This document shows, one piece after another, positions 1-8,260 of a stretch of DNA of 23,185 nt. Each line of letters begins with the position of its first letter. Positions within the stretch are counted from its first letter, which is position 1. The DNA lies in the NCBI GenBank assembly GCA_964392615.1, contig CAYMRB010000114.1, positions 1 through 23,185 on the forward strand, read 5' to 3'. The DNA is from CAYMRB01 sp964392615 (lineage in GTDB: Bacteria > Planctomycetota > UBA8108). Under the pieces are notes generated by a model, which was given only the letters and a program-made list of their open reading frames with translations, ran no database searches and was not told the DNA's origin. Made by a program: the position numbers and the translations under genes.

Positions 1-672
1 GTACTTGCCCGGCGGCAGCCCCGCGATCTCGAACGAGCCGTCTTCTCCGGTGAGCGCCACGAACGGGTGCCGGACGACCGCGACGTAGGTCGACATCCAG
101 CCGTGCACGTCGCACACGATCTTGATCGCGACCTCCTGCCTGCGGAACTTGAAGATGTTCTGCTCGCCCTGCTTCGTCTGGGTCTCGTTGAACTCGCCGT
201 TCCTGCTCCCGTAGCCGTGAACGTTGTGGAGGAAGTCGTCGTCGTTGCGGACGATGACGTCCTGACCAGTCCTGGCGATCACGACGTGCGGGATGAACAC
301 GCACCCCTTCTGCGTGATGGCGACCGGCTCCTCTGGCACGGGGTAGCGGCCGGGTGCCTTCTCGACGTACACGACGACGTTCTTCAACGTGCCGTTCGCG
401 TTGACGATGAGCGATTCATCGAGGACCGCCTCGGTGTGTTGGGCGCTGCACACCGCAAGCGACATCTGGAGCGGCCGCCGCTTCGGCGCCTCGCCGTCGT
501 ACTTGACGAAGCCCTTGACCGTCGCCGCCCCCTCGGGGGCGGGCACGACCGGGGCGTTGGGGTCGTCCGGGTCGTCGGCGGTGCCCGGCGTCTTGCTGGT
601 ACAACCGACCGACGCGAGCAGGCCGAAGCTCGTGATGAGAAACGCGCAGAGGATCGAGTACCTTCGCAGCAC
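1..672 (-). CDS. Cupredoxin-type lipoprotein with carboxypeptidase-regulatory-like domain (partial, continues beyond window start)
   Basis: Reading leftward from a GTG at 672, 224 codons are open to the window edge, so the C-terminus is missing. The start is set by AAGGA eight bases upstream; no ATG is available. The N-terminus is a basic, hydrophobic signal peptide ending in a lipobox-like SVGC with Cys24, so the mature protein is probably lipid-anchored outside the inner membrane. Residues about 50-205 resemble a plastocyanin-like fold. His149/His152 (HNVHGYG), Cys187, His190 and Met193 (CDVHGWM) match a type 1 copper site. The last visible residues (VALTGEDGSFEIAGLPPGKY) look like the start of a carboxypeptidase-regulatory-like beta-sandwich. 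Similar proteins are annotated as methylamine-utilisation-like or plastocyanin-like and are common in planctomycetes. A role in electron transfer or copper binding is inference; the partner is unknown. Confidence 0.8.
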   Translation of the reverse strand, partial: MLRRYSILCAFLITSFGLLASVGCTSKTPGTADDPDDPNAPVVPAPEGAATVKGFVKYDGEAPKRRPLQMSLAVCSAQHTEAVLDESLIVNANGTLKNVVVYVEKAPGRYPVPEEPVAITQKGCVFIPHVVIARTGQDVIVRNDDDFLHNVHGYGSRNGEFNETQTKQGEQNIFKFRRQEVAIKIVCDVHGWMSTYVAVVRHPFVALTGEDGSFEIAGLPPGKY

Positions 673-1406
673 GGTGTTCTTCCTTACGAGGAGTGTGCAC
701 CTCGCGACGCTCAGTCCCGGCGCGCGGGTGCGATCCAATCGAGCCGTCCAGTTCCGCTCGGGCGCCCGGAAACGAAGGGGCAGCGACGTCGAGCAGCCCC
801 CCCCCGAAGTCCGGCACCGAGAGCCCGCGTGGGCCCGCCGTACCGCGAGCTTCGCCGATCACATCTTCCCTATCGCGAACCGGAACGCGCGGCACAGTGT
901 AGTCAAGGAATGCCCCTAAGGCAACGGCGCGGAAGAAGTTCGGGAGCTCTGACCGGGCACCATCGCCCCCTCCCGTACGGGCATGCGCGCGAGCGTCAGC
1001 CACCGACGTCATGCGACGATGGCCGCTGGCCTTGCCCCCCGGGCGGAGACCTCGTGCGAAAAGTCGGAGTCGCGGCGCAACCGTTGGTAGGACTCCGCCG
1101 GTCGCGCGAGAAGGCGGAAGAGAGAGACGCCCACGGAACCGTTCGTCGAATCGGACCGACGGCCGCCGTCGCCGTCGCGGCTTCGCGGAGCATCCGGTCG
1201 CCATACGGGGTGGTTCGGGCAGAATGTGGGCTGAATCTCGGAATCCGCCTTAACAGCGAGGCGATCTGCTGGTATCCCTATAGCTTGGTTTTTCACGAGC
1301 TAGCGACCGGGGGTTCGGCCCGTCGCTGCAGCTCGGCAAGCTACTGGCGGCCCCCGGGCGAAGGGGGCGTTCCGCCGGGCGATCGGACGATATTCACGGA
1401 GGCTGA
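673..1406. other. Intergenic region with no convincing gene
   Basis: This 734-base stretch lies between the divergent lipoprotein gene and infA. The reading frames in it encode Arg/Pro/Ser-rich sequence of the kind expected from random high-GC DNA, and none has both a ribosome-binding site and a recognisable domain. It contains a run of nine C at 797-805. A possible infA promoter (1250-1278) and a 6-bp GC hairpin in the infA leader (arms 1350-1355 and 1363-1368, 7-base loop) are the only structure I see. Confidence 0.6.
1250..1278 (+). promoter_or_regulatory. Possible sigma-70-like promoter for infA
   Basis: TTAACA (1250-1255) is a 5/6 match to the -35 consensus. After a 17-base spacer, TATCCC (1273-1278) is only a 3/6 match to the -10 consensus. 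It would give a leader of about 120 bases that includes the GC hairpin at 1350-1368. A TATAGC at 1279-1284 is an alternative -10. The call rests on pattern only. Confidence 0.25.
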
Positions 1407-1733
1407 ATGGCGAGGAAACGCGGCGGAAGAGGAAGAGGGCGGGGCAGGGGACGAGGTGGCGGCGGCAAGCGCCGCGGCGGAACCGGTCATCGAGCCCCCG
1501 AGGAGCGCGAGCTTCGCGAGAGCGACGACGCGATCGAGCTCGAGGGAACGGTGCAGGAGCAGCTTCGCAACGCGACCTTCCGCGTCGAACTCGACAACGG
1601 TCTCGAGGTCCTCGCCTACACCGCGGGCAAGATGCGCAAATTCCGCATCCGCATCATGCCCGGCGACAAGGTGATCGTGGCGGTCTCCCCGTACGACTTC
1701 AAGCGCGGCCGGATCGTCTACCGGCACCGGTAG
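1407..1733 (+). CDS. infA: Translation initiation factor IF-1 with Arg/Gly-rich N-terminal extension
   Basis: The protein has 108 residues against about 72 for ordinary IF-1. Residues about 38-108 are a full S1/OB-fold IF-1: they contain IELEGTVQEQ, FRVELDNG, GKMRKFRIRIMPGDKV and PYDFKRGRIVYR, all close to the E. coli sequence. IF-1 binds the A site of the 30S subunit and works with IF-2 and IF-3 during initiation. Residues 4-26 form an extra tail made almost entirely of Arg, Gly and Lys, and residues 27-37 are a charged linker. The start is ATG 1407, preceded by GGAGG at 1398-1402; no other ATG precedes the core, so the tail appears genuinely translated. Its Gly and Arg codons are mixed (GGA, GGC, GGG, GGT; AGA, AGG, CGA, CGG), unlike a fresh DNA repeat. 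The tail may contact rRNA or mRNA; that is inference. Confidence 0.93.
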   Translation: MARKRGGRGRGRGRGRGGGGKRRGGTGHRAPEERELRESDDAIELEGTVQEQLRNATFRVELDNGLEVLAYTAGKMRKFRIRIMPGDKVIVAVSPYDFKRGRIVYRHR

Positions 1734-1779
1734 TCCGAGATCCGACCGACCGGAGACTGCACCGAACGGGACGGAGCGG

Positions 1780-1818
1780 CAGCGGGACGGAGCGGCGCCA
1801 CGGCCGTCCCTCCCGCTG
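1780..1818. terminator. Possible bidirectional terminator between convergent infA and CotH genes
   Basis: CAGCGGGA (1780-1787) and TCCCGCTG (1811-1818) are perfect 8-base inverted repeats. An alternative 7-bp pairing, GGGACGG (1784-1790) with CCGTCCC (1804-1810), overlaps them. The element lies in the 100 bases between the two stop codons. There is no T-run, so it is not a canonical intrinsic terminator. A near-tandem copy of GGGACGGAGCGGC also occurs here. Confidence 0.35.
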
Positions 1819-1833
1819 AGAGACGCTTCCCGC

Positions 1834-4800
1834 TCAGGGAGTGCAGGTGTCTCCCTCGCAGCCCGCGACGCGCTGGCAGGTCGTGCCGAGCTCCGGCGGA
1901 GCCCCGCGCTGGAACAGGTAGATGAGCACGCGTACCGCGTCGGAGACGCCTACGGTGCCGTCACCATCCGAGTCGAGCACGCGCTGGTTGCCGGGGCTGT
2001 CGATCGCGTCGCCACACGGCAGTGGCGCGAGCTGCCCCTGGAACAGGACCTGCAACACCCGTGACGCGTCGTTGATCGTCAGACGATTGTCGCCGTCGGC
2101 GTCGCCGGGCAGTCGATAGCCTCCGGACGGACCGACGTCCGCGGCGACGCCCGGATTGCCGAGCGCGGCAGGGCTCGCGGCCCAGCTTGCGGCGTCCTCG
2201 AGATCCTCGTTGTTCACCGGATCGGTGTTGACCAGCGAGAAACCGCCGCCGTCGGTCTCCGGGTACCAGCTGTCTCGGTACGCGAAGTCCGCGATGGTGA
2301 CGTCGAGCGGCGCCGACAGGACGATCGTCTCGCTGCGGTTGCTCAGGCTGCCGCGATACTCGCCGGCGACAGGCAGGCCCTCGCCATAGCGCGCCGTGAA
2401 CGCCGGGATGTCGTGCACGACCAGCGCCACGCCGCCGGGCTCGAGCGTCGCGATCGCGCCCTCGGCGAAGTCGAAGATGACTCCACGAGTGAAGCCGAAG
2501 CCGTCCGCCAGCTCGATCGGCTCCGCGCCGATGTTCTGAATCTCGACGAACTCCATGTTGGTGCCCGAGAACTCGTCTCCGGGATCCTCGTCGGGCGTCG
2601 CATCCGGCGGGTTGTACATGATCTCGGTGACGGTCAGCGCCGGGACGTGCGTGACGAAGGTCGCCGCGACGTCCTGGCTCCACAGCGTGCCGTCGAGCGA
2701 TCTGGCCGTGACGCGGGTGTTCGTGTCGATCGTCAGCGGCCCCGTGTACTCGATCGCCGCGTCGCTCGGCCGCGAGCCGGCCCGGGGGTCGCTGCCGTCG
2801 AGCGTGTACCAGATCGCTGCGGTCTCGCTCGGTACGGTGATCTCGACCACGAAGCCGGGCTCGACGCGGACCTCGTCCGCGGTGATCAGCACGCCTTCGT
2901 GCAGGAGGCTGGGCGGCTCGACGAACTGGCTGTCCATCCAGTCGCCACGGCGCACGAGCCAGTCCCGCAGGTGATTCATCTCGCCGGCGAACGTGCCGTC
3001 GCACAGAGGGCCGCATTGGTTCTGATTGGCCCGGCGGGGCGAGACCTCTCTCCAGCGGGCGGTGTTGCGCGGCGCCGCCTCGGCCAGCTCGGCCTCCATG
3101 CGGTCGAGGACCGCCACGATGTTGTCGTTCGACAGCGGCCCGCCGCGCAGCTCGCGCCAACGCGCTCGGTAGGCTCGGTCCCATGCCGAGTCACTCAGCG
3201 GCGGCTGGTTGCGGAACAGCGGCCCGTACCAGCCGAACTGGAAGTATCGCGTGCCGCCGTCGCCACCGGTGTTCGTCCACGACAGTGGGCTGACCGGACG
3301 GCTGTCGTCCGCGCAACCCATCGTGCGGTCGTAGTCCCAAATCGGTCCCATCTCGAGCGGCCCCAATCGGTCCTTGAACATGTAGCCGCTGAGCCGGAAC
3401 GCGTCGACGTTCTTCGGGTAGACGTTGAGGATGTGGTGGTCGATCCAAGCGCCTACGTCGATAAACTCGCCGTCGCTCTCGATGATCGTGTTCGGATTGA
3501 GCGTCGGCCGCATCTGGTTCAGGAACCCGGTCAGGTAGGATCGCTGCTGGGTGGTCGGCTGCTTCGGGTGCACCATGACGAGGTTCATGCCCCCGCCGGC
3601 GACCGAGGCCGCCCCACCGCCGCCGCGGTCGACCTTCATGACGTAGCCGCCCGTGACCTCCGGCTCCTCGTTGTTGCCGGCCGTCGTGCGCCGGATGTCG
3701 ATGCGTCCGTTGCCGCGCTTGTTGCGCTCCATGAACACATAGACGCCCCAGTAGTCCGTAGTCGTGACGGCTCCGTTGCGGTACGAGTAATAGCACTCGA
3801 CGAATCGCGTGCGCACGGCGTAGCGCTCGCACTGACGGCTGATCTCGTAGATAAACGCGTTGCGCACCAACCCGCGGTCGAAGTTGTAGGGGCCGTACAT
3901 CGCGTAGTCCGCGTGCTCCGGCCACCCGAAGATCACCGAGTCTTCCTCCTCCTGCTCGTCGTTGCGCGTCTCGACGTTGAACGAGAACTTCTGTCGCCCG
4001 CAGGTGCTCGAGCCACGCTTGCGGTAGCCGACCGTGTGCGAGAAGCTCGGCTCGTCGACGATCCGCGCGCGGCCATCCTCGCCCGGCTCGATCAGCGTGA
4101 AGTATCCGCGCGTGTAGAGGCCGTCACAGCCCGTCGACCGCAGATCGCGGCCGAAGGTGTTCGCGATCACGATCGGCAGGTTCGAGCTGAAATCCGCCAA
4201 CGCCGGAGCGATCAGAATGTACGTCCGCCGCGCGGTCGGGCTCGGCAGCACGCCGTCGGCGAACGCGCGAGCGCGAATCTCGACCGCCGTCGCGACGCGG
4301 ATCGGATCGGAGTACACATCCGACGACTCGTCCGGCGTCCCGCCGTTGATCGTGTACCGGATGACCGCGCCCTCGAGATCGGTCGACAGCTCGACCATCT
4401 GCGTTTCGGTGAACGCGCCCGAGTCGTGCGAGAACTCGGGCATCGGAGCGATGCCCGAGACGCCCGGGCCGTTCGGCCCGCCGGGGGTCGGCTCGGGGAA
4501 GTACAGCAGCACGTCCGGCTGGATCTCGCCGACGTCGATGGCCTCGATCTCGACCTGAATCAGCATGTCGCCGGACGTCGGGCTGAAGTTCAGTCCCTGG
4601 ATCGCGAGCAGGTTCTCGCCGGGCTCGAGCAGGCCCTTGAACTCGCTGATGTCGAACGCCTCGTATTCGACCGCGAGGCGATCGGAGTGGCTGCGGCCAG
4701 ATCGCGAGTCCCAGGCGAGATCCTCCTCGGACGGTCCGTTGGCGTCCGTGACGCGGACTCCGTTGATGAACGCGACGAAGCCGTCGTCATACCGCGCCTT

Positions 4801-5529
4801 CAATCGCAGCGTGTCGATCACCGTGGGATCGTCGACGCTGAACGGTATGCGCACATAGACCGTCGCATTGCTGCCGTGCATCACGTCGAGCACGTCGACG
4901 CCGATGAACTCCTCGAAGCCGCTCTGGCGCTCGAATCCGACCCCGCCGGGCCCCTCGGTCCAGGTCAGGTCGTCGAAGTCGCGCTGCGTCCACGTGAGGC
5001 CGAGGGTGCCGTCGGCCGGCACGAAGGCGCGCACGGGTGCGTCCCCCGCCGAGAGCGTCATGAAAGTCGAGTCCGTCGACAGTCCGTACGACGCGTCATC
5101 GACCTGCGGCGGATAGGCCGGCGGAAACCCCGCGACGACGTTCTGGCCGTCCGGAGAGATCAAAAAGAGCGGCTCACCCGCACCCGCAAGGCGGAAGTTC
5201 GTGTGGAGCTCCTCGCCGGGCTCGCGAATGTCCTTCGACGACGCGAACACGACCAGAAACTGGCCGGCCGCGATCGTCACCTCGGGGAAGATCCACTTGC
5301 GCAGGTTCTCGCCGTCGTCCGTGAGCGAGTAGCCGGCGAGGTCGACGTCCGCATCGCCGGAGTTGTACAGCTCGATCCAATCGCTGTACTCGCCGTCGCT
5401 GTCCTGAAGGGTCGCGTTGTTCAGAGCCTGGAATTCCGAGATCAGCAAGTCGCCTCGCGCGGCGCCGGCGACGAAGAGACCTGCGCTCAGAATCGCGACA
5501 AGAACGAAATTCCGCATGACGCTACTCAT
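1834..5529 (-). CDS. Large secreted CotH-family protein with two lamin-tail domains, two chitobiase-C-like domains and a dockerin-like C-terminus
   Basis: I choose ATG 5529 because AGGGTGA sits just upstream and a signal peptide follows at once (residues 1-26, ending AGAARG). This gives 1231 residues; the frame is open further upstream without a signal. Domains in order: lamin-tail (about 27-135, starting LLISEFQALN); a beta-rich region (about 165-330) resembling carbohydrate-binding modules; chitobiase/hexosaminidase C-like (about 364-437, with IRYTINGGTPD); CotH (about 450-870, with GVYVFMERNKRG and GPIWDYDRTMG at 729-738); a second chitobiase-C-like domain (about 880-958, with IWYTLDGSDP); a second lamin-tail (about 964-1127, starting LTVTEIMYNPP). 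It ends with two calcium-loop motifs (DADGDNRLTINDA and DSDGDGTVGVSDA) and a short Cys tail. Some CotH proteins are atypical protein kinases acting on secreted or spore-coat proteins; activity here is unproven. The domain set is typical of planctomycete surface proteins. It stands alone, not in an operon. Confidence 0.88.
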   Translation of the reverse strand: MSSVMRNFVLVAILSAGLFVAGAARGDLLISEFQALNNATLQDSDGEYSDWIELYNSGDADVDLAGYSLTDDGENLRKWIFPEVTIAAGQFLVVFASSKDIREPGEELHTNFRLAGAGEPLFLISPDGQNVVAGFPPAYPPQVDDASYGLSTDSTFMTLSAGDAPVRAFVPADGTLGLTWTQRDFDDLTWTEGPGGVGFERQSGFEEFIGVDVLDVMHGSNATVYVRIPFSVDDPTVIDTLRLKARYDDGFVAFINGVRVTDANGPSEEDLAWDSRSGRSHSDRLAVEYEAFDISEFKGLLEPGENLLAIQGLNFSPTSGDMLIQVEIEAIDVGEIQPDVLLYFPEPTPGGPNGPGVSGIAPMPEFSHDSGAFTETQMVELSTDLEGAVIRYTINGGTPDESSDVYSDPIRVATAVEIRARAFADGVLPSPTARRTYILIAPALADFSSNLPIVIANTFGRDLRSTGCDGLYTRGYFTLIEPGEDGRARIVDEPSFSHTVGYRKRGSSTCGRQKFSFNVETRNDEQEEEDSVIFGWPEHADYAMYGPYNFDRGLVRNAFIYEISRQCERYAVRTRFVECYYSYRNGAVTTTDYWGVYVFMERNKRGNGRIDIRRTTAGNNEEPEVTGGYVMKVDRGGGGAASVAGGGMNLVMVHPKQPTTQQRSYLTGFLNQMRPTLNPNTIIESDGEFIDVGAWIDHHILNVYPKNVDAFRLSGYMFKDRLGPLEMGPIWDYDRTMGCADDSRPVSPLSWTNTGGDGGTRYFQFGWYGPLFRNQPPLSDSAWDRAYRARWRELRGGPLSNDNIVAVLDRMEAELAEAAPRNTARWREVSPRRANQNQCGPLCDGTFAGEMNHLRDWLVRRGDWMDSQFVEPPSLLHEGVLITADEVRVEPGFVVEITVPSETAAIWYTLDGSDPRAGSRPSDAAIEYTGPLTIDTNTRVTARSLDGTLWSQDVAATFVTHVPALTVTEIMYNPPDATPDEDPGDEFSGTNMEFVEIQNIGAEPIELADGFGFTRGVIFDFAEGAIATLEPGGVALVVHDIPAFTARYGEGLPVAGEYRGSLSNRSETIVLSAPLDVTIADFAYRDSWYPETDGGGFSLVNTDPVNNEDLEDAASWAASPAALGNPGVAADVGPSGGYRLPGDADGDNRLTINDASRVLQVLFQGQLAPLPCGDAIDSPGNQRVLDSDGDGTVGVSDAVRVLIYLFQRGAPPELGTTCQRVAGCEGDTCTP

Positions 5530-6049
5530 CGAGTCACCCTGGAGTTCGCATGGAAAAAGAGTGAAGGTGGGTCGCGAAGAGTTGGGGCCCGGGCCGGATC
5601 GAATCCGCTTCCCGGACGAGACCGTCCAATCCCTTCGGCCTGATCTGGGTCCCATCAGGACCCATCAGACCCACCGCGGCGACGATCCGATCGTCCCCCG
5701 ACCTTCCATGCTAACCGACAGCTCGAGGTCTCGGAAGCCCGCAACGACAGCCCCCGCCGCAGCCCGGCCCCTGCCGCGACCCGAAAGGGGCACGAATTCC
5801 TCGCTGCCCGACTCGCCCGGCGCCGGCCCTGTCGGACGCGACCGGGGCGGTCGCCGCGCGTTCGACACGCCAACGCGCAACGCCGAACGGATTTGGTGGC
5901 AGCTCCGTCGCCGATCTCCTCGTGGCGGACACCACGATGATCCCATCGAGGCCGTCCTGCGCCTCGACGACGGAGCTACCCCGGGGCTCGACGTTCGACT
6001 GTCGCCGTCCTCGCGCCCACCGCCCCTGGCCCGCAGGGCCTTGTCGTCG
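5530..6049. other. Intergenic region upstream of the CotH gene; small inverted repeats only
   Basis: No credible gene is seen in this 520-base stretch between two minus-strand genes. It holds a perfect 7-bp hairpin (TGGGTCC at 5646-5652, loop CATCA, GGACCCA at 5658-5664). A second perfect inverted repeat has a 3-base loop (GACGAT-CCG-ATCGTC, 5681-5695). Both lie 115-170 bases upstream of the CotH start. Their function is unknown. Confidence 0.5.
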
Positions 6050-6301
6050 TCAGCGCCCCTGGCGCGGCCGCGCCTCGTTGACCGTCAGCGGGCGTCCGCC
6101 GAGCGCCTTGCCGCTCAGGGCCTCGATCGCCGCGCGCGCCTCGTCATCGTTGTCCATCTCGACGAAACCGAAGCCGCGAGAACGGCCCGTCTCGCGATCC
6201 ATGATGACCTTGGCGCTGGCGACCTGACCGTAGGCCTCGAACTCGCCGCGCAGCTCAGCCTCTTCCATGCTGTAGGGGAGATTGCCGACGTAGATGTTCA
6301 T
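6050..6301 (-). CDS. Small RRM-domain RNA-binding protein
   Basis: The 83-residue protein is almost entirely one RNA recognition motif. RNP2 is IYVGNL (residues 3-8) and RNP1 is RGFGFVEM (about 42-49), with the aromatic residues that stack on RNA bases. The start ATG at 6301 has GGGAG about eight bases upstream. Bacterial RRM proteins of this size (as in cyanobacteria and planctomycetes) bind single-stranded RNA in the cytoplasm, and some respond to cold. Many carry a Gly-rich tail after the RRM; here the protein stops after a short basic end (EARPRQGR). It is divergent from recQ and has a long upstream region, so a long leader is possible. The target RNAs are unknown. Confidence 0.92.
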   Translation of the reverse strand: MNIYVGNLPYSMEEAELRGEFEAYGQVASAKVIMDRETGRSRGFGFVEMDNDDEARAAIEALSGKALGGRPLTVNEARPRQGR

Positions 6302-6820
6302 GAAAATGCTCCCTGACTCCCGTGAAGATACGAAGACAGCCCGCCTCGGGCCGCAGAAGACATCGTGTTCGAAGACTCGAGCCCTTCACTTCCGGGTGGG
6401 GTCGTCCACAAATGCGCGTGAACGGCCGCACTGAACAGCTGCCGCGTAGAAGACGTCGCGACCGAACACGGAGCTCTCGAGCAGAGAAGCTCCTGGACTC
6501 GAGCCCAAACCGACGATCGACGACCGGGCCGGATCGGGGGGAATCCCCACAGAGTCGGCAGGAAGCCCGGATGGATCGCGCGGAACCGCGGGGCGAACAA
6601 GGCTGGAGGCAGGACGGCCATCTCGACGGAAACCAACGGCGCAGTGCGAGCCGAGCGTCGTGCAACGAAGCCCATCGAAACCCCGGACCTACCCAGGGCG
6701 GACCTACCCGGATACGCACTTGCGCGACAGGGTAAACCGATAACCAGAACATCTCCAGAACCTTTTGCCTTTTTTTTGACTCGCGGCAGACTGCCCTCTT
6801 GAACTCCGGAAACGCCGCAC
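6302..6820. other. Divergent intergenic region between the RRM gene and recQ
   Basis: No credible gene is seen in these 519 bases. The region contains an 11-base direct repeat (6684-6694 and 6699-6709), a repeated CCAGAAC around 6733-6761 and a T8 run at about 6771-6778. TTGACT directly follows within the T-run, with TTGAAC 17 bases later, so a weak recQ promoter is possible. No strong stem precedes the T-run, so I do not call a terminator. Confidence 0.5.
6684..6709. repeat. Short direct repeat upstream of recQ and the RRM gene
   Basis: CGGACCTACCC occurs at 6684-6694 and again at 6699-6709, a 15-base period with the spacer AGGG. Two copies of an 11-mer this close in a divergent intergenic region could be a regulator binding site. 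No further copy was noticed in this gap. Confidence 0.4.
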
Positions 6821-8245
6821 ATGACTGCTGACCTTCTCGACGTCCTTCGACGGCGCTTTCGCCTCGAGTCCCTGTATCCACTCCAGGAGCGCATCATTCG
6901 CCGCCTTCTCGTCGGAGGCGACGCTCTCGTCGTGCTACCGACGGGCTCCGGCAAGAGCTTGTGCTATCAGCTCTCCGCCCTCGCCATGGACGGCCCCGGC
7001 GTGACGGTCGTGTTCAGCCCGCTGATCGCGCTCATGGAGGACCAGGTGGCGACGCTGCGCGCGCGCGGGATCCGAGCGCAGTACATCAACAGCACGCTGC
7101 GTCGTGACGAGCGCGAGCGGCGCTACGAGGAGCTAGCGCGCGGCGGCTTCGAGCTCGTGTACGCGACGCCCGAGCGCATGTACAAGGACGAGTTCGTCGC
7201 GGCGTTGGATGCGGTTCCCGGCGGCGTGCGGCTCCTCGCGGTCGACGAGGCCCATTGCATCACCAAGTGGGGTCACGATTTTCGCCCCGCCTACCAGGAG
7301 GTCGGCGAGTTCCGCGCGCGCCTCGGCTCCCCCACCACCATCGCGTTGACGGCGACCGCGACGCCGGCGGTCCGCCGCGATATCTGGCGCACGCTCGGGC
7401 TCGACGAGGACTCGATGCCGCTCTTCGCCGCCGGCCTCGATCGACCGAATCTGTCGTTCGAGACGCGCGAGGTGTGGAGTGAGGACGACAAGATCCGCGA
7501 GATCATCGCTGTCGCCAACGAGCGCTCGGGCACGGGCATCGTCTACTGCGCGCTGATCAAGACGATCGACGAGCTCGCCGTCTCCCTGCGGCGTCAGTGG
7601 GGCCACGACCGCATCGAGGTGTACCACGGCAAGCTCGATCCGCGCGAGAAGAAGCGGGTCTACGACCGGTTCGCTCGCTCAGCCCCTGACGAGCGCCTGA
7701 TGCTTCTCGCGACGAACGCCTTCGGCATGGGCGTCGACAAGTCGGGCATCCGGTACATCACGCACGCGCAGATCCCGGGCTCGGTCGAAGCCTGGTATCA
7801 AGAGGTCGGGCGTGCCGGCCGCGACGGCGATCCGTCGAGCTGCGTGCTCCTCTACGAGTCGTCCGACCTCGCGATCCAGCAGCAGTTCGTCGATTGGATG
7901 AACCCGGGCGGAGATCTCCTCGTCCGCGCATCCGACGTGTTCGCCGATCACCGCGGATCGCACCTCGGCCTCGACGACCTGCGACGAGCCGTCACGGGAC
8001 GCGATCGGGGTGATCGCCGCGCCGAATACTGCGCCATCGCGCTCGAGAAGGCCGGGGTGATTCGCCCCACGCCCGATCCGGACCGCTTCGAGTTCGTCCG
8101 CGCGCTGTCGCCGGACGAGGTCGACCCCGACGAGCTCGCCGAAAAGAAGGAACGCGACCTGCGACGATTGCTCGACGTGCTCGAGCTGACGCGGTCCGAC
8201 GACATGCGACGCTACGTGCTCGAGTACTTCGCCCTGGACGGGTAG
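6821..8245 (+). CDS. recQ: RecQ-type ATP-dependent DNA helicase, short form without zinc-binding and HRDC regions
   Basis: The 474 residues carry all superfamily 2 RecQ helicase motifs: YPLQERIIRRLL (motif 0), Walker A PTGSGKS (40-46), DEAH (142-145), ALTATATP (motif III), AFGMGVDKSGIRYITH (motif V) and YQEVGRAGRDG (motif VI). It should unwind DNA 3'-5' in recombination and repair. After the motor comes QQQFVDWMNPGG, then an acidic, basic and Leu-rich segment that may be a small winged helix. The protein ends RRYVLEYFALDG, exactly where relatives begin the four-Cys zinc site, and the first expected Cys is Met. No Cys cluster follows in any frame, so this is not a simple frameshift. E. coli RecQ has 609 residues with zinc, winged-helix (RQC) and HRDC regions. 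The start ATG 6821 has only a weak upstream GGAA. It is transcribed alone and convergently with nikR. Confidence 0.9.
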   Translation: MTADLLDVLRRRFRLESLYPLQERIIRRLLVGGDALVVLPTGSGKSLCYQLSALAMDGPGVTVVFSPLIALMEDQVATLRARGIRAQYINSTLRRDERERRYEELARGGFELVYATPERMYKDEFVAALDAVPGGVRLLAVDEAHCITKWGHDFRPAYQEVGEFRARLGSPTTIALTATATPAVRRDIWRTLGLDEDSMPLFAAGLDRPNLSFETREVWSEDDKIREIIAVANERSGTGIVYCALIKTIDELAVSLRRQWGHDRIEVYHGKLDPREKKRVYDRFARSAPDERLMLLATNAFGMGVDKSGIRYITHAQIPGSVEAWYQEVGRAGRDGDPSSCVLLYESSDLAIQQQFVDWMNPGGDLLVRASDVFADHRGSHLGLDDLRRAVTGRDRGDRRAEYCAIALEKAGVIRPTPDPDRFEFVRALSPDEVDPDELAEKKERDLRRLLDVLELTRSDDMRRYVLEYFALDG

Positions 8246-8260
8246 CCGACGCGCCTCGGC

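Noticed and set aside
416..1204. A 262-codon minus-strand frame in the gap before infA
   Set aside because: It overlaps the lipoprotein gene in another frame, has Arg/Gly/Pro-rich sequence, and shows no domain or ribosome-binding site.
67..1674. A 535-codon plus-strand frame covering the left end and infA
   Set aside because: It is antisense to the cupredoxin lipoprotein and out of frame with infA, whose homology is unmistakable. Its translation is low-complexity.
2413..5643. A 1076-codon open frame on the plus strand
   Set aside because: It lies antisense to the CotH gene, is Arg/Val/Asp-rich without any domain, and reflects the lack of stop codons in high-GC DNA. The minus-strand frame has a signal peptide and known domains.
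5646..5695. Two short inverted repeats considered as a terminator for the RRM gene
   Set aside because: They lie more than 350 bases past the RRM stop and lack a T-run, so they are recorded only as structure in the gap.
6755..6780. T8 run considered as an intrinsic terminator
   Set aside because: No stable stem directly precedes it on either strand and no gene ends nearby; a promoter-associated AT tract is as likely.
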